A stretch of 64,000 nucleotides of DNA from NCBI GenBank assembly GCA_950295325.1, contig OX485803.1, positions 23,996,001 to 24,060,000 on the forward strand, given 5' to 3'. Below the pieces are notes generated by a model. That model was not told the DNA's origin. It worked only from the letters and a program-made list of their open reading frames with translations, and made no database searches. The stretch is from Polytrichum commune (lineage: Eukaryota; Streptophyta; Polytrichopsida; Polytrichales; Polytrichaceae). Position numbers and translations under genes: made by a program. Shown here one piece after another: positions 45,618 to 58,050 of this stretch. The stretch's first letter is position 1; every line of letters starts with the position of its first letter.

Positions 45618-46409
45618 GGGATAAGTGGCCTTGTGTAATTCAAGAGACAATAGAGTTATCCATTAATTCAACCAGAGTTTGGTGCAACTCTTCCCGGTAC
45701 CCAATGAACCAACATGGAATGTCCTTCGTTCAAACCTCCACATTGACTCCAAGCATGCACCCAAAACTTACCGAACATGGAAAGTTATGGATGCAAAACA
45801 ATCAACCAACTCCCTACTAAAACTCCAATTGAATTAATGGATAACTCTAACAGTCAGCATGTATCGTGCGATGGTCAAGTGTCTGGTGTTTGTACTTGTT
45901 GATGACCTTCACGTTCTTCCTTTATCGCAGCACTCACAGGCTCTCCCATTGCTTGTAGGGTAACTCCTCTGGATCAATTGAGGCTTTTCTTCCCGGCAAT
46001 GACGTTCTTATTCCGACCATGGCCCGGAGCTTCGTGCCCTGACTCGTCTTGGCATCAGATCATTGCTCTCTCCCACTTACTTCACCAGTGATGCTTCCCT
46101 TGGCACACGGGGATTGACAAACTCAAGTGTTAACTTCCTCAGGATCCCATGCCCTGAATTCTTCGCAATGTGGACACTAACTCTTCAACGTCATAACGTC
46201 AAATGGGCATTCCCCCCATTCTATTCCAATTTCTTGCACAAACTAGTATGGTCTCAACACATTGATAGTATATGAACTCGACAATATCCCTCTCGGAAAT
46301 TAGCCATTTTGTTTTCACAGTCGATAACGTTTAATCTAGGTGTTATTGAAGCAAATTTTGAGATAACAAGATATCACATCCTATACTCAAACTTAGGTTG
46401 TGACAATAC
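45618..46409. other. Intergenic, possible decayed retrotransposon
   Basis: The sequence 'cttggcatcagatcattgc' near 46048 resembles a methionine-tRNA primer-binding site with two changes. No LTR or gag sequence is convincing beside it. Confidence 0.3.
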
Positions 46410-46412
46410 TTA

Positions 46413-46931
46413 GGGTTGCTTTACACCTAGAGGCAGGGCCAATTCGCCTTGAGGCCGATTGCATGAAATTTTAGCCCCTTTTGGGTTGGAGGTCGGCCTC
46501 AACTACACATTACGATAAGATTATAACAGAGGCCAATTTTCCCATATGTAAAGGCCTTAGGGCCAAGAAGCCAGGCCGACACAATAAATCTAGCATAATC
46601 CAATGGATCTAGCATAATCTAGCATAGAGCCGCTCAAATTTCTACAAAATCCAACGGATTCGGTTCGTTGGAAAAAATTATATATATATATATTTATTTA
46701 TTTAAATTTAGTTGAAATCTAACATTGGCCCTCCATTTTGGGTGCACCCAATTCAACGAGCTTGGATCATGTCAGAACATGCATTTTTTGATTGAAAATT
46801 TTCATACCACCAAATCGGCCCGGCCTCTAGGTGTAAAGGGGTTGAGACCGATTTCAACCTTTTGACCAATCACAAGTGATCCAAGCCTCTCACACAACGA
46901 ATTTGCCCGACCACTATGTGTAAAGCAGCCC
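46413..46931 (+). repeat. PIF/Harbinger-type MITE, family 2, copy 3
   Basis: 519 bp with ends GGGTTGCTTTACACCTAGAG and, complemented, GGGCTGCTTTACACATAGTG, flanked by a perfect TTA duplication (46410-46412, 46932-46934). It has the same orientation as 5417-5962. Confidence 0.85.
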
Positions 46932-46934
46932 TTA

Positions 46935-47834
46935 GGCATTCGACCAAGTGAAGGCTTTCTCAAACACTTTGATCATGAGCCCCTTCGCTCAAACTATTCG
47001 ATTTACGACCACAATTTGCATGTCGTGACTGTAATTCAGATTTTTCACGGTAACCATGACTTTGATTGTATTACCTTACCTTCATAGACAATCGAATCTC
47101 TTTTGGGCAAGACCATATGTCATTCTCGATCACATGGCTCAAGCCATAGTTCACACAATCCCACAGAGGAAACAACCCCAATCTCACGAGAATTACTACG
47201 AATTAATCCACAGATTAAAAGCTTCACCTCTTGTGATTTACTAAAACAACTATATTGCAATACTTAACACAATTACTCAATGTTATTTGCAGGAGTCCAG
47301 ACAATTGCATTCACAAATTCACGAAACTATTCGTCCCAATAATTTATTACTTCAAAGTGTTGTCACAAAAAGAAGGGGTTTCACACCCGATCACCAAACT
47401 GAGACTATAGTCCTGGTAATTTGATAATTACAACAATGTTGCTCACTTCTCGAGAGGGCATGGAGTTCTATATGAAGAAGTTTCTTGAGCCTTCTATGAC
47501 CATTTTTTACTATGGCTCACGGTGCTTATATAGAAGAATGGCCAGTGGCCCAACCTTCAAACGATGTGCCTATCCATAGCCAAGCCAACCAACCGTTTCT
47601 TTCCTATCCACATTCTGCACATGTCCATGGGCTTAATTTAGCAAAATTCCTATATTTAGACCATAGTAAAAAAATTCTACCCCTTGGTTCACTAATATCT
47701 TGTTCTACTTAGAATGAGATAATTTTAGCATTTCCTTACTATTTCTAAGTTTCCACACTGGATTTTAACTAATAACTAACAAAATTTCAAAAAATAACAA
47801 CTTTTGTCCAGAAAATTGAATGACTAATCCCCTC
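46935..47834. other. Intergenic with a minus-strand TATA-like site
   Basis: Read on the minus strand, 'ctatataag' at 47525-47533 sits in LTR-like sequence, but neither TG nor CA end could be fixed. No gene is recognised. Confidence 0.3.
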
Positions 47835-48763
47835 TGTGAGGCCAAACCCACCACCCTTAAGCGTCCTAGTCCGGGTGATGGTTTTGAGAATCACATGTGT
47901 CATACCAAAGCTCATGGAATGTACTTCCATCTCAACAAGCTCCAACTCACTTGAAATCATGATGCTTTATTAATGCTAGTCTCTTGAATAGGTAGAGCAT
48001 TGGCCTTCAAGTCTCTACAAGTCTCTTCAAGTCCCTACAAGTCTCTATGAATTCTACTAATTCCACTAACCTTCTACTAATTCCCACACAACTCTAACTC
48101 TAACACTCAATTCTATGAGAGGAACAACAAGAGGGAGAGAGAAAGAAAGAGAGGGGAAGGGAGAGGGTAAGGGGGCCTTGTATGAAGCTCTTCCCTTTAT
48201 CCACACTCCCCTCTCAATACAACATGCTCATGTGCCCACACACACGTGTGCACCCACACGTGCAAGATGGAAGAGCGCGAAGGAAGAGAGAGTGAATAGG
48301 AACACAAGTGAGTGAAGAAGGTGAGAGAGAGGAATATATAGAGGGAGGGAAGGGGTGAGCACACCTCAAAGCTCAAGATAAGCCCCTCGATCCTCTCCTA
48401 CTTCGTATGCTTTTATCCTATCCGCCAAGTAAGCCCCTCGATCCTCACCTAGCTACCTCGTATGCTCTTATCCTATCCGCTAAGCCTTCAACTCCTAAAC
48501 CAACAAGATGGATCCCAATTCAAATATTTAAAGTCAAGGAGCTCCCCTTGGTCCACCACATGCTATACTCACTTAACCAAAGAACTTCCTTCATGCCGCT
48601 AAGCTTCTAATTAACTACACCACATAAGCCTAAGGCCTAAACATAACTTCACACCAAGCCTCACTCTTTTTATATTTTTGAAAATAATCATAAAACATCA
48701 AAATGTAACTCCTAATGGTTTCAAAGGGTTAATAACACATGTGGGCACCATTTTGGGCTCACA
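47835..48763 (-). mobile_element. TG...CA element D, internally deleted
   Basis: On the minus strand this starts TGTGAGCCCAAAATGGTGCC and ends with the same ...GGTGGGTTTGGCCTCACA as element A. It is only 929 bp, and the region that would hold the micro-protein frame is missing. A TATA-like tatatattcc lies near 48333-48345. The 5-bp flanks do not match, so one end may have been exchanged by recombination. A ~57-bp internal tandem duplication lies at 48372-48487 ('taagcccctcgatcctc'). Confidence 0.65.
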
Positions 48764-50018
48764 CTACCCTTACATATTACCGTTTTGTCACTCGTGTGGG
48801 TAGGTACACCCAATATTTTGTGCACCCCCCAGGTATTGCACACCTTGTGTCATGAACCATACCACAGGGTTCATGTGTGATGTATGCATTATTTGTTGTA
48901 GTGCTATATATTTTTGTGCCATTATGTTGCTATGTGATGTTATTGCGAGACTGTTGTATGCTCGTCCAATGCAATCTCCTACTATGGTTTTCTACTCCCC
49001 AATACTTATTCTAAAGTCTTACGTGCTCTCAAGAGTCAACCCCAACTCCCAATAAAGTCCAAGTTTTATAGGTAATATACCATTATTGAACTGAATTACT
49101 TCCACAATCTATAAGTAAGAATAGGGACTTAAAAATTAAGTCAAAATGATAGGATTTTCTATGACAACATGGTTCATTCAAATACAAAAAGCTCACATAC
49201 TACCCCCTTAACGCACGTGTATACCTCACATCATCTGAAGTGACTTCACATGCATGAAAGTGTATAGTTATACCTAATAATAGCATGAGGATATATATGA
49301 TACAAACTAAAATAAGAAGGTAAACTATATCATGGTATGTGTATAAAGAAAAAGAAAGAAAATACTTGCAAAAAAAGGCATGCGATATTTGTGGCAGAAA
49401 TACTTCATCTTCTACTAGATCCCAAGTGGTAGGATTCCCCCTTATTTTCCCAAATGATTAATCCTTGCTCTAGAACCCTCCCCCCCCCCTCCAACACACC
49501 TAAAAACCATTATAGTATTTGATTAAATAAATAAATAAAACATAACCCCAAACCCTAAAGTGCTAGGTTGGGGATGAGGATTGACGGTGGATGAATTAGC
49601 CATAAATTCAATGAATAATATGGAGATGTTGGATGACTATGTCAAGCTTAAGCCCTACCTAAATCTCTATGATCTCATATATATGTATGCTCTAATCGGA
49701 GATCTACATATGGGTTCCAATGTTCCATTTGGCAAAATATATCTACATTATCGAGATAAAGAATACCCTAGCCTTGTGTATAACCCATAGTTATTTATAA
49801 TACCCCTATTGTGCACCCACATGCTACAAGTATAATAATCATTGAGGCGAACTCCCCATGATCATATTTTTCTTCATGTATGTGTGTCAAGTTCCTAAAC
49901 AAGACATATGTAGATATATTTTGCCACATGACACTTTATTGTTGGTTTTACTTTTTGCAAAGTGTGTAGATCTACTCAGATGTTTTTGTTAAAGCTCTTG
50001 CACTAACCTAAAGTTGTG
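48764..50018. other. Intergenic, no gene seen
   Basis: Contains a C run near 49480-49490 and otherwise AT-rich sequence. A 69-codon frame at 49581-49790 is not recognisable. Confidence 0.3.
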
Positions 50019-50108
50019 AATACATTCTAAGCTAATCATTGTTTATATAAATATATAAACACTTGTATTTATATATTTATGTAAACAATGATGAGCTTAG
50101 AATGTATT
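50019..50108. repeat. Near-perfect 90-bp hairpin
   Basis: Arms of about 37 bp (aatacattctaagctaatca... and its complement) enclose a loop of about 16 bases, with two or so mismatches. It could be a tiny MITE or a foldback precursor of small RNAs. There is no coding capacity. Confidence 0.75.
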
Positions 50109-52326
50109 TATATCTTTATTTCTTCATCTCTTTATTTATTTGTTTACTTACTTATTTATATATTTACTTATTAAATTATATATTGAGGTTTTTATTTGTT
50201 ATTTATCATATGTATTTTTTCATATTTATGTATAAATTTTTATATACACATAATTTTTGTAGTCCTACATAGATTTACATGTTTTTGCAAGGTTGAAGGA
50301 CAAACCATATAATGTCATTTAAAATGAAAAGCAGTAGCAAGATAGCCAATGAACATACCCTCCATATTTTTACCATCATAGAACTATGAAATTTGTGCAT
50401 TGATTTATTTGAGTTTATTCTTGGTTGGGTATAGAAAGCATGTCAGAAGCTTTTAAATGCTAGATTTTAACATGCATCAACCCATTCACAGTGCATGAAT
50501 GTCTAACATAGTTTCTTGATGTTGCAAACTAAAACATTGCTCTCATCAAGTAAGATGCTAAAATAAGAGCTACATGATGAGCTATTTAATGAGCTATTAG
50601 AATGTGTGACAGTTGTGTGTTTCATCATATTTTGTAATCCCACGAAACTTGTATTCATTCTAGGATTGACGAGGGATCCAAGTTGGATAATGTGAATGAG
50701 CTATTAGGTTTATCAAAATTTCCTTTTCATACCTTTACGTGAGGGTAATGAATGTAAATTCCATAAAGTCAAACCCTCATGAAAGTTGAAACATGCTTAA
50801 TTTCAATGGAATTTACACACACAAGAGAAAGAGAGAAAGAGAAAGAGAGTGTGAAGAAGGAATCATCCCACATGATTAGCATTGCTTGCAAAAGGATAGT
50901 AAAATTTAAGCCTTTTAACCATTTCTTTCTACAGGGAACCCCAAGGGCTCTCTCTGAAAAAGATAAAGTCATCATGGAGCCACTTAATGTGTTCACCTCC
51001 CCCCCCCCCCCGCCCGAGGCACGCATATACGGCATGAGGATTTTTAAAGAATTTCAAGCATAGGCAGGTGGAAGTTGCATTCGATTTCATTTTAATTTCA
51101 AGATGAACATTGCTCCGTAATCCTTTTGAAGCTTGGACAAGGACACTTACACTTGAAAGAGGAAGCTGACTGTGTGTTGCCCACTCAATTTCATGGCCGG
51201 GATGTTGCCCATTGCACACATCAACCATCTTTAGTAGCGTGGGCAACACTCTGCTCATTTCTATTCATTGATAGCTGTAATTTTTCGAGGCAACGTGTGA
51301 AAACCCTTTGAAGAGAAGAGGAGGGGAAATTGTTGTGTTGTTTTGGCATCAGAATTTTGTGGGGGGACTTGTGGGACGAGGCATGCCTGAGATACGTTAG
51401 CAGTTTCCATCCACCCTAGGAGCCTCCAAAGAAGGCTCAAAGAACGTGAATCGTGACATTCCCAAGACATTGACGTCTAAACCTGACCTTTATTTGAACT
51501 GCCAAGACATTAGCGGCTAGACATTCGGCTGGACATTGAGACATTATAGTATAGGTATTCTAGTAGTGTATTTGTCTATGGTGGGTAAAATTTCCACCCT
51601 CAAAAATATTTGTTTAATTCATCTCACATGGATCCTTCTAGACTAATTTGATTTGAATGCTAGGTTCAAAGTTTTCTTGAAAATGAGTATATATATATAC
51701 ATGCTATTGTAGAATTGATTGCGTTTTCACATCGGGCAACAATGGTTGGGGCCCAATACAAAGAGGTGGGTGTCCAACCATGGCCTTGTCACTAGCATGT
51801 GGGTCAAAGTATCTATATTAACTTGAGAGTCACCGCCCTCCTTGTATAATTTAATTAGTATGGATTTACGTGATATGCACTCCAACCTTTCTAATATCAT
51901 GCTTGTGGCAACGAAAGTGCATGTGATATTAAGGAGATATACATTATTAGCATGCATGCATGATAATAGAGGATTAGTATAACATGTGATATTATGGAAT
52001 AACACAAAGTCAACATTGCAACAATGACAATAATGGAAATGGCGACAACATGATGCATGCAAGTGTGTGGTATAAATGCTTTCATGGATTATTTTAATGT
52101 GAAAGCCCATGATATATGAGAGGGAAATGTGATAACAAGGAGAGAGATTGAAACTGAGCACATCCATTCCCTAGGGTTTTGGGATATAAGAGAGGGACTG
52201 ACATTACGGAGGTTAGGGTGTACCTACAATCACCCGGAGTCCTGGATGGTCAAATGGTCAAGGATACCTTGGGTCTAGGGCAAGCAAGCTTTCAATGGAC
52301 ACTTTTACCCCTAAATACCCTGCATG
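50109..52326. other. Intergenic, low-complexity stretches
   Basis: T-rich 50100-50250, GA-rich 50820-50855, a C run at 51001-51010 and a TA run at 51690. Frames of up to 146 codons on either strand (for example 51727-52167 minus) lack recognisable motifs and are not called. Confidence 0.35.
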
Positions 52327-52334
52327 GGCTACAC

Positions 52335-53491
52335 CAATGAACGGGTAGTGCCGGCAATTAGTTACAAGCTAGCCGGTTGATTTTGGAGAATTTCCGAATG
52401 CAATTGGAAAGTTTAGGAAGGGGTTCCAGAAGAAAATCAAGGTTTACGGAAATGGGCTAATTAGAAGAAGAAAAAATGTCGGCATTAAGGCAAGTTGCCC
52501 TAGAGTATCCACGGCAAATTACCGATTGAAAATTTATTTTCATGGCGGGCAGCCGACCAAATATATATATATTAGGTAATTTTTTCAATACTATGCATAG
52601 TTGGAGACTATGCCTTGTTGGCTTGTGGTTTAGGGTTACTTGCTTCCCGCCACAACTTCCATTCCGCAGCGGTGGAGCTTGCATTTTCGTTTGCATTTTG
52701 AGTTTTTGAGTTCTAGAATTGCTGGATTGTTGAGTGACAATGGCTTCAAGAGGTTTTCGTTGTTGTTGCTCTGTGAAATTGTGAGCACAATTTGATCAAG
52801 ACCAAAGTTAGAAATAGGTTGGGTAGTAAGAATCTCGATGCAATGTTGCAAATTGCCTTGGAAGGGCCAGATGAGGAGGTAGATGACATAATTGGCGACG
52901 CTATCCCACTTTGGAAGAAGGACAGTAAGTACCATTTTTTGTATGCCAATCCCTCTTCTTATTTGAATTCTCTTAATATAATGAGTGTGAGTGATGTGTC
53001 TTGTTCGTTTGGGGCAATTGATACTAATGGCAATGGTACGCAAATTTCGTGATTTTTCAATACTAACTAGCCTCTGGATAATACTTGGACCCTTTTGTGA
53101 TGCTTGTATTTTCCGAAGGCTAAATCCTTAGCCCTAATATGGTAGGGGCTTTGTCAGGTTCAACTCCTGCTAAGGATACTATTTAGACGAAAAAAAATGG
53201 AGAGTGAATGCCCACATTATTGAATCCTAAACATTTGAAAAAAATAATTAAAAAATGACAATGACATCCACCACCAAAATATAAAACCAGCCCCACTTTA
53301 GACCTTTCGGAAATTGCATAAATGGAAAAAAAAATGTCGGCTAATTGCCTAAATACATTAGGAAATGGGGGCTATCAACCGATAAATTTTGCACTCTCTA
53401 GGCCCACTTCCGGGTAAAATTTGAAAAATCCAAGCCACCTCCAGAAAGCTCGGCAATTAGCCGTTTTCTCTACAGAACTCCCCGGACTCTG
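52335..53491 (+). mobile_element. hAT element with transposase remnant
   Basis: 1157 bp with a perfect 8-bp duplication, ggctacac, at 52327-52334 and 53492-53499. The left terminus is CAATGAACGGGTAGTGCC and the complemented right terminus CAGAGTCCGGGGAGTTCTG, followed by 'ggcaattag'/'ggctaattgcc' in each subterminal region. The interior holds a hAT dimerisation-domain remnant. The related non-autonomous copy is at 16012-16679. Confidence 0.85.
52780..53052 (+). pseudogene. hAT transposase C-terminal (dimerisation) fragment
   Basis: An open stretch with IKTKVRNRLGSKNLDAMLQI and ALEGPDEE, followed by LWKKDSKYHFLYANPS. It resembles the C-terminal end of plant hAT transposases just after the dimerisation core. 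No start codon or upstream catalytic part is present within the element, so it is a remnant. Its position inside an element with hAT-type target duplications supports the assignment. Confidence 0.6.
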
Positions 53492-53800
53492 GGCTACACT
53501 CCCGCCTCTTTGAGTTGGGTCAGGATTGCGCTTCGTTGAATAAATCACGATTTAATTCAAAATTGAGAATTAATGCGCTTGATTGTAGTTCGTTTTGGCT
53601 TCATTGACTTTAGTTGGTTTAATTCACGTACTTGCACTTAATTAGACCTCACTAATTTAAACGTGTATGAATGCTTGTAGACACTTAGGCCTTGTACTTA
53701 ATTACGCTCAATTATACTTGATTATGTTTAATCATGCATAATTAGTTTGAATGTGTATGAATACTTTTGGAAGGGGTAGGCATATATAAAAAATACTCTA

Positions 53801-54145
53801 CATATTGTATTTAGTGTCATATGGTATTTCATGTCACTACGATAGTTTTTTTAGTGACACTTTCTATGAATAATTTTACAAATATTTTCTTCACACCTTA
53901 CGTTTAATTTATCCAAATGTCAATTATTGAACAAAATTTGTTCTAATTTGTATCGTAACAAATCCGGGGTGACATATTGTCACGGAATATTGAAATTTGG
54001 ATGAAAAATCACTTAGTAAGTGATAATAACTGCAACACTGTAAATCTATAGATAACATTTAGAGTTGGTGACAATACACTGAGATTTACAATTAGTATTG
54101 AGCAAGACAATTAGAATTGGTTACACTAAAATACAATATTTAGTG
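53801..54145. repeat. TA-flanked MITE (CACTAAAT family), copy 2
   Basis: 345 bp, TA on both sides, right end ...ATATTTAGTG. The interior is the complement of 2234-2615 and 61104-61474 ('gattgag', 'tcacttagtaagtgat', 'atattgagc' motifs). The left terminal palindrome has lost a few bases. Confidence 0.6.
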
Positions 54146-54147
54146 TA

Positions 54148-56940
54148 GCATTGAGGCCCCATTGCACTGTAACTTGGACACATAAACTAAGTTATACATT
54201 GAGTTTACTACCAATCATATGAACAATCTGATAGGATAATTGGGTTGAGAAATGCGGTTTTAGTGAAAACAATTGACCAAATTGATCATCTATTGGAGAA
54301 TGGCATCTCATAGAATGATGCCAAAATTTTGGTGGAAGCTTCTAGAGCTTATTTTCATGAGGACTAATTTAGTCAACTATGTGATTGAATGGATGCCAAC
54401 TTAAAGATAAAATAAAATAAAATAGCATCAATGCCTTTTATTTGCACCAACGTGAATGGGAGTCCATTCTTCCTTACCTTGATCCCGTTTTACCAGGTGA
54501 CATGGTATGCATACTTCCTACCATCCTGGAGGTGGGCTCCTCTAAATAATAGTTACATGTGAATGGGGTTGGGGGGGGGGGGGTGGGTTTGCCATTTGTG
54601 AGTCTTTGATGAATTGGGTGTGGGTGTTTGGGTTCATGGGGGCACCTCATCTGGGGCTTGGATTTTGTCGAGCTCTATTTTATTTTGGACAAGGTATGTG
54701 AGGTATTTTATGGCTACTTGATATATGTGTTTCATGAGTTTTTTGACTTCTTGAGGGGGTATTTTGAGTTTTTCTAGGTCTTCGAGTGATTATTTGCGTA
54801 CAACTTCTTGTACTCATGATGTGATGATAATAAAGGAGTTAACATTCCATTCTGTAGTTTTTAAAAGTCTAAATGAGGGGGTCACATTTTATTTTATTTT
54901 TCCTATGGCAATACTTGGGAATCTACCATGGGAGAAAGTGAATTCTATGAATCATATAGTGTTTGATGGGTTTGGCGGAATGGGTGTATGGCTATCTATG
55001 GGGGCTCCAGGTATACATAATATGTTGGGTCTTAGCTGGGCCATGCATGTGCATGTGTTGGGGAGGCATGTACAATGTGGCCTTGGTCAAATCTAGATGG
55101 AGCATGCATGTAGTCTTGGATGTTATGTTTAGGTGGATGTGCTAGATGCACCTCCGTCATTTTTGGCAACACAGAAATATTAAAACTTAAGCTTGTTTTA
55201 GTTTTGTTTCTAGGTCTAGATTCATGCAGCGAGTTTGGGATTCAATGGATACATGGACTTCAACTCGTCCATTGTGACTCAAGGGGCTCTAGTAAAAACA
55301 AAAGTTCCCCTAAGCGTAGAATTTGAGGGCATAGTTGCAACATTTCTTTCGAAACGAATGAAAACATTTTAAAAATCATTCGAAATGTATTGGAATGTTT
55401 TGAAACACACAAATTGCATGAAAAAAAACTAGAGTATTTATAAGCTCTAGGATTATAATCCATCATTTGTGCAAAGCCCTAACAAGCTAAAGCGTGGTTT
55501 GCAAGAATAGGCATGAGGGTCTCCATAATTGTCAAATTCTTGTAAACCAAAAGCAATTAAATCATTTGAGCTACTCGATATGGGCATCATAAGTGTTGTT
55601 CTCCAACTTGCTTGTTTCAAAAAGGCTTTGGCTTGAAGTACAAGTTTCTTGAAATTGAAGATTCATTTGCTAAAGCTATAACCACAACGAAACCCAAAAC
55701 CCTAAACATGGACTCTTGTTTCGAAACACCATTTGAAACGAACGTTTATGTTCGTTTCGAAACGGATGGCAACGTGTTTCATTGCAAATATGATTGAGGA
55801 CTAGAGTCTTTGATGTTATTTTTAGAGGAAAATAATATGAAAACAATGCATTGATTATCTCAATTTGTGTGTGTTAGTATTTAAAGTTACGCAATGCAAT
55901 AATGTCTTTATCATCATGAGTTCAATTTTTACTACTAAAAGTTCAATAGGTTGCTTAGACATTAAAGAACATATATGACTTTGTTTGGTCGGAACTTTAC
56001 ATTCTCATTATATAGTTATAGCATTGCATAACTCTAAATAATAACACAAACTAATTGGGATAATCAATGTAGTTTCTAGGCTCAAGGGGTGGACTCTTCA
56101 CACCATGTACGAACTAACATGAGTGTAAGAAAGGGCATTATTTTGAGGCATTAGCATACATATATAATATACATAATAGAGAGGTATTATTTTCTTCTAG
56201 TGTACATCTCAAAAGAATATTCTAAAGTTATGGTAGAAGTACAAAAAGGGGGCTACTAAGGTTTAGAGAAACAATCCACAATAAATGTCTTTGTTTCATC
56301 CACTTCACGTTTTCTATCATTGTTGTCGTATGGTCATAGTCCTTCAAAGCTACCATGCTTGTTCTTGTTAGGGATCTCATTTGGGTCCTAGATTTCTATT
56401 GGCTCTTGGAGCTCTCATGGGCTTCCTTGAGTTTTGCTCTACAGATTGTGATTAAGTTATTGTGCTTTTAACTTTGATTATTTGATATCATCGTAGAGTT
56501 ACATACTATGGATGAAAAAACATTCAATACATTTTCATTGGAAAGTGAAAGTGAAAGTGGATTTTGTATGTCATGAAGTCCTATTTAATTCATGATTTAT
56601 AGTTTATATATGTATTGGAGGCATTTATTACATCAAATTGAAAAGCTTAATATAGATGCATGAGTCCATTTTCTAGCATGCTATTAGTATGTATACATCT
56701 ATTTTTCTCTACAACTTCTCATTTATTGAAGTTTAATTCATAGTGGTTCATGCACGTCATTCAAGTTTCCAATACAGAGTCCACCCCCTGGGTTTCTACG
56801 TTGTAGAATAGGTCACTATATTTCACCATCCCATTAATGAGTTTACATAGACATTACAAATCCCTAGCCTCGTGCATGATTTCACTTCCCATAACCCACC
56901 ATCAGGGGTTCAATACAAATCCACTCCTATAGGTTCATAC

Positions 56941-56972
<32 letters not shown>

Positions 56973-57144
56973 CCTGTGATATAGTGAGAATTAATCTTTG
57001 AAGACTAATTCATGTATTTGGCCCTATTAAGTTGATAATTTGGTTTTAAAAAAAATCCTAGAGGGTTTTATGTACAAATTAAAATTTTCACTCTCTTTAA
57101 TGGTAGGTGTTGTGAACATGTATTCCCGCCTATATGTTGAGGAT
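54148..57144. other. Intergenic, no gene recognised
   Basis: G run near 54572-54583. A 110-codon frame at 54764-55096 has no recognisable motif. An inverted repeat, gaaacgaacgtttatgttcgtttc, lies near 55735-55758 among several TTTCGAAAC-like motifs. The stretch 55850-56060 is similar to 20150-20500 and 60880-61000, a further dispersed repeat. A (TA)n run lies at 56941-56971. Confidence 0.4.
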
Positions 57145-57352
57145 ACCTATGTGAGGCCAAACCCCCCACCCTTAAGCGTCCGTAGTCCGAGTAGTGGGTT
57201 TGGGCTCACATTCCTCCGCGGTATTGGATTTGGACTTGGATGAGTCCATAGTGCAAGGTTCACCCTTCAAGTGGTCTTGGATTTAACTGGAATTTCACTT
57301 TTAACAACTCAATGTACGATTTCAATACGTATGTGGAGAATGCACAAGTTAA

Positions 57353-57565
57353 CTATGTTATTTTAACCTCCTTATGCTCGGGTGCTATTTTGTCTTTGTT
57401 TGCTTCTAACGTCCATCCGGCCGCTTTAGCTACACAAGCCCTTAAGGATATCCCTCTCCTAAATGGAGTCCGTGCCGTTGACTCTATACTACCACTTGAA
57501 CTATCACTTGTGTATTCCGTATCGCTACTATAAGAGGTCTCACTTGGTGTCTCCATACCGTACAT
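57353..57565 (-). CDS. Conserved 70-aa micro-protein in element C
   Basis: A frame starting MYGMETPSETSYSS, with a Ser/Thr/acidic first half, the core RGISLRACVAKAAGWTLE at residues 37-54 and a lysine-rich tail. Together with SIESTART just before the core it aligns without gaps to the element B protein over about 45 residues. Changes in the core are almost all synonymous relative to B. It lies downstream of the element's TATA box, near the element's terminal CA. Function is unknown; a regulatory or chaperone-like peptide of the retroelement, or a domesticated host peptide, are open possibilities. Confidence 0.65.
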   Translation of the reverse strand: MYGMETPSETSYSSDTEYTSDSSSGSIESTARTPFRRGISLRACVAKAAGWTLEANKDKIAPEHKEVKIT

Positions 57566-57885
57566 AAGCCTTTAAGTATTAAGAAATACTTATGTGACTT
57601 ATGTCAATCTCTCCCTCGCACCTTTGGTCTTTGCTTCCTTTGTCTTGCCATCGCGAGAGTGCTCCACATTCTCCATTAATTTGTGCACGTGGTTTATTTT
57701 TAAAGAGATGATGCAAGTGTTAAAAAAAACACTATTCTCTATAGTCAATCTCAAATACATTTACTTGTGAAAGCCACACATAACACTAACTAGCATAATG
57801 TAACTAACTACTTGTCTATGAGCTAATTAGGTAGGCTATCTACTAAGCTCCTTCATGAACCCATCTCTTTACTTTCTAATTACAT

Positions 57886-58050
57886 AAACCTAGCTCCTTC
57901 ATAAACCCAGCTCCTTCATAAACCCAGCTTCTTAGCTTCTAACTAAACAAACCCAGCTCCTTCATAAACCCAGCTCCTTCATGAACCCAGCTCCTTAGCT
58001 TCTAACTAAACAAACCCAGGTCCTTCATAAACCCAGGTCCTTCATGAACC
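57886..58050. repeat. 17-bp tandem repeat inside element C
   Basis: About eight imperfect copies of acccagctccttcataa, grouped into a longer ~60-bp period by the insertion of 'gcttctaactaaacaa'. Confidence 0.8.

Noticed and set aside
49551-49562. Telomere-like ccctaaa motif (also near 55695)
   Set aside because: Single occurrences, not arrays.
51727-52167. 146-codon minus-strand frame
   Set aside because: His/Cys-rich and low in complexity, with no recognisable family and no conserved neighbour; likely chance.
53106-53183. A functional tRNA gene
   Set aside because: Only some stems can be drawn, the anticodon loop is irregular and the D arm is poor. Kept as a finding on a tRNA-like segment, not as a gene.
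54764-55096. 110-codon frame
   Set aside because: No domain, no start or splice context, no repeat support. Length alone is not enough in 64 kb of AT-rich DNA.
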